Below are positions 9,751 through 16,317 of a DNA stretch of 16,317 bases, in pieces. Position 1 is the first letter of the stretch. Each line of letters begins with the position of its first letter. Source of the DNA: Glomus cerebriforme (lineage: Eukaryota; Glomeromycota; Glomeromycetes; Glomerales; Glomeraceae). A program made the position numbers and the translations under genes. The notes under the pieces were generated by a model. It was not told the DNA's origin. It worked only from the letters and a program-made list of their open reading frames with translations, and did no database searches. The stretch spans positions 90,246 through 106,562 of the forward strand of contig QKYT01000380.1 in assembly GCA_003550305.1 (NCBI GenBank), written 5' to 3'.

Positions 9751-11300
9751 TTATATTATTTTTATATTTTAACTTTTGAATTTTATTTTTTTTTCGTAGA
9801 TGAATAAGAGATAATTTTTCCACCAAAATTTATTTCTTTTGTTTTGTTGAAAGATTATTTTTGATAGTACAACTTCCAAATAGTCATGTAAATTGTCATA
9901 GTTTTAGATCTACCATAAAAAATTTACAGTTATGTGGCAGTAAAAATAATTTATAGCTAACACTTATGTGTTCTAAATCTATTCTAAATCTCTTTTAAAA
10001 TTATACTTGCTATCAATAAGAAATTTTCATTATTAGGATTAGGATTAAACCAACATTTAATAACCATTAACAAGAATAATCTAGTATGATCTGATACTAT
10101 AGACAATTCTAGCTATTTATTTTCAGTTATTATTATAATACTTTATACAAGTTCTTGTACAAGAAATTTAAACCTTCAAATATATAATATAATATATTTT
10201 ACATGATATTGTAAAATGTAAATTATATAGTCATAATGTATTTTTACAAACATTTTTTTTATCAAATTTTTTTATGTATATATTATATAATATATGTTAC
10301 AATTATTTATATATTAATAAACTGATTTATATATAATATATTAATATATTTATTATTGCTATTACTATTACTACTAATTACTAATTAATATACTATTAAA
10401 CTTTATTTAACTTTTTACAAAAATTTAAAGTACTATAAAATTATTATAATAAAAAAGACAGAGTTTGTTTATTAGTTAAATGATTAAATAATTTAAGTTA
10501 TTTAACTTTATTTAGTATTAATAAAGTAAGAAAAATTATTATATTTTAGAATATTAATAATATAAATTTTAATGATCATTATAATGAAAAAATCTATTAA
10601 TAAAAAAAATTTATTTCTTACTCAAATAAATTACTCACTCTCAAATTTAATATATTATGCCAACTATTTGCTGATGATCATTTTTAAAAATAGAATATCA
10701 TATTTATCAACAAAAATTTTGGATTTTTTTTTAAATAAAACTTAATATAAACAAGCTTTATATAGTTCTTAAAAATATAAGTTATAAGTAATTTTGTTTA
10801 CTTTACAAATTTATTTAGAGTTTTAAAGAATATTAATACTGGTTTTGAAATTTATAGCATTTTTAATATAAAGGTAAAGAATATTTATATATATTAGTAT
10901 ATACCTATATTTTTTTTTATCAGCTAATATAGAATTTAGTTAAAATAATTAAAAGTATAGATGCTATCAAAATGCTGTAATTACAATTATGGCATTTCGT
11001 ATGATTATAAGTAATTAGCAAATCTAAATATTTCACAATCTCTTGAATTATAAATTAATAATACCCAATTTTGATGTCAATTAATATTTAATTTTTTTTC
11101 AAATATTTAATCTTTACATTTTGCAGATTAATATTATGACACATCTATGGCATTATGGTATTATGATATAAGTTTCATATGCCATAATTAATTCTGATAG
11201 TACCTATAGTTGAAAATTTAACAGTTAACAATAAAATATTATATAAACTATTTTTAATAGTTAGTACTGCAAAAAAATTACAATTAAAATTATTTGTAAA
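9751..11300. other. AT-rich region without a recognised gene
   Basis: This is the 3' flank of the hydratase gene followed by about 1.5 kb of very AT-rich DNA. On the minus strand about 10105-9980, a frame of roughly 40 codons (VSDHTRLFLLMVIKCWFN, then NPNPNNENFLLIASIILKEI) looks more protein-like than its surroundings. I do not recognise it, and it may be a relic or chance. Simple AT repeats occur at 10175-10400. At about 11160-11205 the segment tcatatgccataattaattc resembles sequence near 16215-16250. Confidence 0.5.
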
Positions 11301-11309
11301 TTTACAAAA

Positions 11310-11406
11310 ACTAAACTTATGAAAGATTTTGATTGTAATATTTTGTGAAATTTATAGGTCATAAATTTATGAAGGATTTTGACCATAATATTTCATAAAA
11401 CTTATG
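11310..11406. repeat. 50-bp minisatellite, first block (two copies)
   Basis: Two copies of a unit resembling aaacttatgaaagattttga followed by ctgtaatattttgtgaaa start near 11313 and 11363. This is the same unit as in the block at 11660-11880; the two blocks are separated by about 250 bp of unrelated repeats. Confidence 0.75.
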
Positions 11407-11439
11407 AGTTGTAAATAAGGTTGTCTACTAAAACTAGAA

Positions 11440-11630
11440 GATTTAGACAAGTTGACAAAATGCTGAAAAGCAAAATTTTGCTGAAATTATATTAAAGTCT
11501 TATTAAAAAGTTGGCGAAACTTTGCCAAAAGATGAAATCTGCTAAAATCTATTATAAATGCTAAAACTGCCAAACTTTGCCAAAACTATAATAAAACTAT
11601 AGTAAAATCTTACCAAAACTAATCATAGGA
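11440..11630. repeat. Short-period repeats of gctaaaa/gccaaaa type
   Basis: Irregular recurrence of short words such as gccaaactttgccaaaa, tgctaaaa and ctataataaaactatag. It fills most of the gap between the two blocks of the 50-bp minisatellite. No coding signal. Confidence 0.5.
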
Positions 11631-11659
11631 TTATAAGAAGGTTTAGGCAAGTAACTATA

Positions 11660-11880
11660 ATTATAAACTTATAAAAGATTTTAATCATAATATTTTATAA
11701 ACTTATGAAACTGTAAACTTATAAAAGATTTTGACTATAATATTTTGTAAAACTTATGGACTGTAAACTTACAAAAGATTTTGACTGTAATATTATATAA
11801 ATCTTACAAAATTATAAACTTACAGAAGATTTTGATATAATATTACATAAATTTTATAAAACTATAAACTTATAGAGTAT
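11660..11880. repeat. 50-bp minisatellite, second block (four copies)
   Basis: The core ataaaagattttgactataa recurs at 11671, 11721, 11771 and 11822 (periods 50, 50 and 51), with a fading fifth start near 11870. Each unit is followed by atattttgtaaaacttat-like sequence and a short taaactta joint. It shares its unit with 11310-11406. Confidence 0.85.
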
Positions 11881-12043
11881 TTCAAAGAGTGCATTATTGC
11901 ATTACTATCATTAAAAATAATGCTGCAATTATTTTTACAAATCTGCAATATTGCAGAATTTTGAATTGAATTGTGCATAGTAATCTGCAATTCTGCAATT
12001 CCAATCACATGATTCATATAGATTACAAAATCGCAAATTACTC

Positions 12044-12289
12044 AAGATCTAGTGATTAGATTTTGATAAAATATATACCATTCAAATCCTCTCATTAAGA
12101 TGAATCGAATGGTATAAATATCGAATTTCTAACATTAATATTGGCAGAGATACAACCACACAAACATTTTGGAAATGAAATATGATCCAATGATTGGATT
12201 TTAATAAATTTTATACTATTCATTTCGTCTCAATAAGAGGATTCGAATGGTGATAATTTCATTATTCTAGCATCGATATTGGTGAAGTT
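12044..12289. repeat. Tandem duplication, 138-bp period
   Basis: Two diverged copies: tgattagattttgataaa at 12053 and tgattggattttaataaa at 12191, both followed by a segment containing cattc...cgaatggt and ending in atattggcagag or atattggtgaag. Copy 1 has an 8-bp inverted repeat, taccattc with gaatggta. The second copy is interrupted at 12290 by the poly(T)-led insertion and its remainder resumes at 12704 (atactta..., matching atacaacc... of copy 1). Confidence 0.8.
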
Positions 12290-12689
12290 TTTTTTTATTA
12301 TTAACAGCATATTTTATTTAATAAAGTTCATTGAAAATACAAATAAAAGAAACAAACATAAACAAAATATATGGATCTCATCATTATCTAATTTACATAA
12401 AGTAAAATTATAAAAAGTAAAAACTAATCTATAAAACTACGCTATAAACCTAACATAACAATATACCCAATNNACTACTTCNCAATGAGAGGTAGCAACC
12501 AAGTCGACCATCCTGAGAGTATCCCCTCCAATCCCTTAAAATAAGTTAAAGAAGAGCCGTAACTTAATGCCCTGAACTATCAGATCTATCAGAAGGACCA
12601 TTTGGCCCAAAAGTTTATTCCAGGAGGTATCTATAGAAATTGCTTTACTAAACAAATCTGGTACAGAGGCTGAAGTCGGCGATGGGTCA
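12290..12689 (-). mobile_element. Poly(A)-tailed retro-insertion, 400 bp, 14-bp TSD
   Basis: The insert is flanked by exact 14-bp direct repeats, atattggtgaagtt at 12276-12289 and 12690-12703. Its left end is a T run (12288-12296). On the minus strand this is a poly(A) tail, with an AATAAA-type signal (aaataaaat) about 20 bases before it. Length, target duplication and tail mark a reverse-transcribed polyadenylated RNA: a SINE, a 5'-truncated LINE or a processed gene fragment. The 5' portion (12689-12490, minus strand) is clearly less AT-rich than its surroundings and in one frame reads SVPDLFSKAISIDTSWNKLL; a neighbouring frame gives GPNGPSDRSDSSGH and then a stop. The source is not recognised. 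Ns at 12472-12473 and 12482 mark uncertain assembly inside it. Confidence 0.88.
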
Positions 12690-12792
12690 ATATTGGTGAA
12701 GTTATACTTAATAAATTTACATATTTTTTTCTTTTTTAATTTAATATTTTTGCAAACATTTTTCCTTACTTTTTATTTTTAAATATTAGTGA

Positions 12793-12830
12793 GATATCAT
12801 ATGTGATATAATTATATCACATGTGGTATC
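12793..12830. repeat. 38-bp near-perfect palindrome
   Basis: Starting gatatcatatgtgatata and centred on the aatt at about 12810-12813, this sequence pairs with itself with only two mismatched pairs out of 19, both T/C differences. Its atcacat arms share a word with the adjacent 18-bp repeats. Confidence 0.85.
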
Positions 12831-12849
12831 CCACTTATCCTAGATTATA

Positions 12850-12897
12850 GTATCACATATAATCTAAATATTACATATAATCTGAATACCACATATT
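12850..12897. repeat. 18-bp tandem array, left part
   Basis: Units ATCACATATAATCTAAAT, ATTACATATAATCTGAAT and the first ten bases of a third (accacatatt) follow in strict 18-bp phase. The 1.55-kb inverted-repeat element interrupts the array, and it resumes at 14446. Confidence 0.88.
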
Positions 12898-14445
12898 AGA
12901 GGTATACTCTGAAATCTGGTCAATCTGGATATCCAGTCATCCATCCAAAAATTGATTAGATTCAGATTGATCTATTTGTACCATTAGATTGATCAGATGG
13001 TTTAATGGATATCCGATCAATCCAATGATCTATTTATATCATCGGATTCACTGGATTCACTGGATTTACCAGATTTTTTTATAAAACTTTACATACTGTA
13101 ATTAAAGGTGGAAGAGTCCCTTCTACAAAAAGAAAAAAAAGAACGTTAGTAACGTTCTTGTATTGAATTATAATAAAAAAACTACCTCCCTATCCCCTTT
13201 ATTCCATTTACCTCCAGGAGCTGAGCCGAAGAATTTGTTCCTACAAAAAAAAAAGAAAAATGAACGTTAATAAACATTCTTGTATAATAAAATAAAAAAG
13301 AAATACCCCCTCTGCCCCCATTTATCCCATTTACCTCATTTACCTTCAGGAGCTGAGCTGAAGAGTTCGTTCCTATAAAAAAGAAAAAAAGAATATTAGT
13401 AACATTCTTATATTAAAGTTTAATAACCACCCCCCTTTCAATTACCTCTAGGAGTCGAGCTGAAGTGTTCGTTTCTAAAAAAAAGAAAAAAAAGAATGTT
13501 AGCAACGTTCTTGTATTAAAGTTTAATATTCCACCCTCAATTACTTCCAGGAGTCAAGCCAAAGAGTTCGTTCCTATAAAAAAGAAAAAAAAAGAACGTT
13601 AGCAACATTCTTGTATTAAAGTTTAATACCTCCCTCAATTACTTCCAGGAGTCAAGCCGAAGTATTCGTTCCTATAAAAAGAAAAAAAAAATATTAGTAA
13701 TGTTCTTGTATTAAAGTTTAATAACTTCCCCCTTCAATTACCTTCAGGAGTCGAGCCAAAGAGTTCATTCCTATAAAAAAGAAAAAAAAAGAACGTTAGT
13801 AATGTTCTTATATTAAAGTTTAATACCCCCCTCAATTACCTCCGGGGGTCGAGCTAAAGTGTTCATTCCTATAAAAAAGAAAAAAAAAGAACATTAGCAA
13901 CGTTCTTGTATTAAAGTTTAATAACTTCCCCCTTCAATTACCTCCAGGAGTCGAGCTGAAGTATTCATTCCTATAAAAAAGAAAAAAAAGAACGTTAGCA
14001 ACGTTCTTGTATTAAAGTTTAATAACTTACCCCCCTTCAATTATCTCCAGAAGTTAAGCTGAAGTGTTCATTCCTATAAAAAAGAAAAAAAAAGAATGTT
14101 AGCAATGTTCTTGTATTAAAGTTTAATAACCACTCCCCTTCAATTGCCTCCAGGAGCTAAGTTGAAGAGTTCGTTCCTATAAAAAAGAATAAAAAAAAAT
14201 GTTAATAAACATTCTTATGTATTAAAATAAAAAAAACCCCAAAAAAATAAAAAAAAAATACCAGATTTGACCAGATTATCTGATTAATCTGATCAATCTG
14301 ATCATCTGTGTAATATCCGATCAATCTGGTGTTATCCAACGGATCCATCCAGATTATCTGAAATCTGTTCATTTCTTAATCCAGATTATCCAATCCGTTC
14401 AAAAATGGATGACAGATTGAACGGATTTCACTGGAGCATACCTCT
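12898..14445. mobile_element. 1,548-bp inverted-repeat element with internal satellite
   Basis: The left end AGAGGTATACTC and the minus-strand right end AGAGGTATGCTC are inverted repeats. Similarity continues for about 60 bp with small gaps (tgaaatc, tcaatctg, gtcatccat on both arms). Flanks accacatatt (12888-12897) and actacatata (14446-14455) match in 8 of 10 positions, consistent with a 9-10 bp target duplication as made by MULE elements (hAT makes 8). The interior has no open frame. It consists of gatcaatctg-rich subterminal sequence and eleven copies of a roughly 100-bp repeat. It is best read as a non-autonomous DNA transposon that amplified an internal satellite. Superfamily assignment is inference from the duplication length only. 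Confidence 0.75.
13110..14230. repeat. About eleven ~100-bp repeats, each with a hairpin
   Basis: Each unit has, in order, a C-rich stretch, caattacctccaggagtcga-like sequence, a ttcgttcctataaaaaagaa segment with an A run, the stem-loop GAACGTTAGCAACGTTC (7-bp arms) and ttgtattaaagtttaata. Stem-loops lie near 13141, 13262, 13391, 13494, 13595, 13687, 13791, 13889, 13990, 14094 and 14198. The spacing is about 95-105 bp, longer (about 120-130 bp) in the first two units, which have extra C-rich sequence. Copy differences are concentrated at CpG. Confidence 0.9.
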
Positions 14446-14535
14446 ACTACATATAATCTAAATATCACATATAATCTGAATACTACATATGATCTAAATG
14501 TTGTGATCTAAATATCACATATAATCTAATGCTTT
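14446..14535. repeat. 18-bp tandem array, right part
   Basis: Units ACTACATATAATCTAAAT, ATCACATATAATCTGAAT and ACTACATATGATCTAAAT, a shortened unit gttgtgatctaaat, then ATCACATATAATCTAAT. One more diverged copy (acacatataatctaaatatcacac) is near 14640. It is the continuation of the array at 12850-12897. Confidence 0.88.
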
Positions 14536-14689
14536 TATTATTTTCTTATATTTCTTTTTTGTTCTAGCTATATCTTTAAGTCTTTCTTAATATTCGTATT
14601 TTTTATGCTAATATACTTTTTATTATAATCTAATTACCACACACATATAATCTAAATATCACACTTTTTTCTTATTTCTGAGTTATTTA

Positions 14690-14835
14690 TATACTAAATT
14701 CTATAATGGGGTTGTTGACCTTCTGTAGTTGTTTAGATATCTGATTTTATGTCAAGGTGCTGACCTCCTGCACCTGATTGGGTACTAGATTCTATATTGG
14801 AGTACTTATCCTTTGCGCCTATTTGATTGCCTTTT
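14690..14835. repeat. 46-bp repeat, three diverged copies
   Basis: Starts near 14694 (actaaattctataatgggg), 14740 (atctgattttatgtcaagg) and 14786 (actagattctatattggag). Copies 1 and 3 are the most alike. All share a gt.ct..cctt.tg...ctg/t.ttgat-like second half. No coding signal. Confidence 0.6.
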
Positions 14836-14977
14836 AAAATGCCAAAATAAGGTAAAAAAATTATTATGTCAGGTAGTGCAGTAGATCTGCGATTAATTTT
14901 GGCTGACACTATGTCATAATTCTAGCCAATCTTGGAATATATAATTTGGAATCCAACTTGATGACATGATGGTACTA

Positions 14978-15212
14978 GGATCCCAGAAACTTATAATTGA
15001 TGTCCCAGGAAAACTCAAGGGTAAATTAATGAGAGACGTTTTTAAAGATCTTTACCTAAAATAGATAAATTACACCTTAAAAAGGAAATGTTATATTGTA
15101 TTATTATGAATATTTTCCTTTTATAACTAAGTAGCCAATAAGATCTTAGGTAATTTTAATATAAAAGTTCTCTAAAATTTTCTGGAACATCAATTATAAG
15201 TTTCTGGGATCC
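14978..15212. mobile_element. MITE, 235 bp, TA-flanked, long inverted repeats
   Basis: The left end GGATCCCAGAAACTTATAAT and the minus-strand right end are identical through GGATCCCAGAAAC...ATTGATGT (26 bp). Looser pairing (ttacctaa with ttaggtaa, aaggaaa with tttcctt) reaches most of the way to the centre. TA at 14976-14977 and 15213-15214 is the target duplication. It has no open frame. The TA site suggests a Tc1/mariner-family helper, but the tips differ from both the Tc1 element at 1886 and the MITE at 5293. The perfect ends suggest relatively recent activity. Confidence 0.9.
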
Positions 15213-15214
15213 TA

Positions 15215-15490
15215 TGGCACTATAATAATGTTGTGATAATATCATGAAACTGTCATGGAACTATTAAAGAACTGATGGGAAGCTAGAGAGGTTCTATTAG
15301 TTTGCCAGTTTTATGTCACTTATATATCAGCTTGGATGTCAAGATATTATGTCCAAAGATTTAGCCAAAATCATGGAATAGTATTAATTGAAATTAAACG
15401 AATCTACTGCGTCTACTGCACTAGTCACGTGACTTTCACTGACTCACAGGTTAGAAAATTTAAAACATAAAAATAAAACTGTACATTAGT
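15215..15490. other. Non-coding spacer
   Basis: No open frame or element was recognised between the MITE and the next duplication. A cactagtcacgtgactttc segment with a CACGTG core lies near 15420. No function can be assigned. Confidence 0.5.
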
Positions 15491-15776
15491 ATAGCCAGTC
15501 CATTTACTTACTGGGATGTACCATTTTGCAACCCAACTATTGTCTATTTATTATCAGTATAATTATGCCAATTTTATATCCCAAAATTTGCATATATTGT
15601 ATTTTCAGTTGGTTTGAGAATTGGTGATGCAATATATATTATCATAGCTGGCCCATTTGATTGCCAGAAGTGCACCATTTTGTAATCCAACTAATCAGTA
15701 TAAATCTGCCATTTTCATATCTTGAAGTTCAAACCATTTAAATGCATTTATATTGCTTTTAATAGTATATTTTCAG
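15491..15776. repeat. Diverged direct duplication, ~150 bp
   Basis: Copy 1 (15491-15610) and copy 2 (15642-15776) share tatagccagtccattt/catagctggcccattt, gtaccattttgcaacccaac/gcaccattttgtaatccaac, atcagtataa, a tatattg-rich segment and a common end attttcag. Small gaps separate the shared blocks. No coding signal. Confidence 0.75.
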
Positions 15777-16018
15777 ACATATTAGGATATAAATTAGAAT
15801 AATTTTTTACGGGCTGTTCCTAATGTCCCTAGGAAAATTTTTCTGAGAACACTTTCTAGGAACAATTATGGTATCATTTTTGGAGATTTTAAGCTCATTG
15901 ATTATGTTTTTCTTAATTTGTTTGTCCCTAGTATCCCTAGTAACCTTAGTAAAAATAAAGTTCTAGGAAAAAAATTGAAACTTTTTCTATATTACATATA
16001 TATGCTATATAGGTAGTA

Positions 16019-16183
16019 CAGTCGTCCCCCTATATAATCACACCCCCCGGGACTGAAAAAAAAAGGTGTGATTATAAAAAACCTATATGATGTGACTATA
16101 GAGGAGGTTTTTTTAATAATATTATTAGTAACTTGGGCCAAGCATAAATGTGCTTATAAGGGGGGTGTGATATACTTGTCGTC
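16019..16183. mobile_element. Pogo/Tigger-like MITE or end fragment
   Basis: After TA at 16017-16018 the sequence CAGTCGTCCCCCTATATAAT continues into CACACCCCCCGGGACTG, strongly resembling pogo/Tigger-type ends (CAGT.GTCCC..., then GGGAC). Just inside, TATAATCACACC is followed by its exact inverse GGTGTGATTATA. A weaker inverted partner, ggggggtgtgatatacttgt, lies at 16160-16179, suggesting a short element of about 165 bp with a decayed right end. The family link rests on end similarity only. Confidence 0.6.
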
Positions 16184-16317
16184 AAAATTCAGAAATTACG
16201 GCAATTTCGGCATTTCGGCTATGCCGTAATTAATTCGGCGTACACCGTAAATTATCCGTAATGCCGTAAATTAAAATATATCGATTTTTGATATTCAAAA
16301 AAAAAAATTACAGTCAC
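16184..16317. repeat. CpG-containing gccgtaatt repeat family
   Basis: Short words recur: ttacggc, atgccgtaatt, caccgtaaatta, atgccgtaaatta, including the palindromic ggctatgccg. The segment ctatgccgtaattaattcgg resembles the decayed catatgccataattaattct at about 11174-11194. The block runs to the right edge, ending in an A run and ttacagtcac. Confidence 0.6.

Noticed and set aside
10030..10056. attaggattaggatt as telomere-like repeat
   Set aside because: Only two units, not the TTAGGG fungal telomere repeat, and in the middle of AT-rich intergenic DNA.
13110..14230. CRISPR-like array
   Set aside because: The roughly 100-bp units are similar throughout with no unique spacers, and the setting is a eukaryotic genome with introns.

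Overview
The window looks like a gene-poor, very AT-rich stretch of a fungal nuclear genome. The best match is an arbuscular mycorrhizal fungus (Glomeromycotina, Rhizophagus-like). The reasons are small GT-AG introns, a BTB-BACK-TLDc protein of the type hugely expanded in those fungi, a decayed FAR1/MULE transposase, a decayed DD34E Tc1 element, many small inverted-repeat elements, and CpG-decay patterns in repeats. The genus is inferred from family resemblance, not proven.

Layout. 1-206: degenerate 51-bp tandem repeat with hairpin units. About 290-1790 (minus): heavily mutated MULE/FAR1-type transposase. 1886-3484: complete but dead Tc1/mariner element with TA duplication, landed just 5' of the MULE reading frame. 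3487-5290: AT-rich, with one possible unrecognised coding relic near 4630-5106. 5293-5589: fold-back MITE. 5592-6533: intergenic/promoter DNA. 6534-7982: BTB-BACK-TLDc gene with one intron. 8369-9750: mitochondrial enoyl-CoA hydratase gene with seven exons, reconstructed here exon by exon. 9751-16317: no intact gene. It holds a 50-bp minisatellite, a 138-bp duplication split by a 400-bp poly(A)-tailed retro-insertion with a 14-bp target duplication, a 1.55-kb inverted-repeat element filled with eleven hairpin-bearing ~100-bp repeats and embedded in an 18-bp array, a 235-bp TA-flanked MITE, a 150-bp duplication, and a pogo/Tigger-like end.

Only two genes look functional. The hydratase is a housekeeping enzyme of mitochondrial fatty-acid and amino-acid breakdown. 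The BTB-TLDc protein belongs to a lineage-expanded family, probably a Cul3-type adaptor. They are transcribed in the same direction about 0.39 kb apart, with no visible functional link. I found no clearly new gene system. The most informative structures are the repeat elements: the deamination record in the 1.55-kb element, the retro-insertion whose empty site can be read from a neighbouring copy, and the Tc1 element whose ends each carry an inverted inner copy of the terminal motif.
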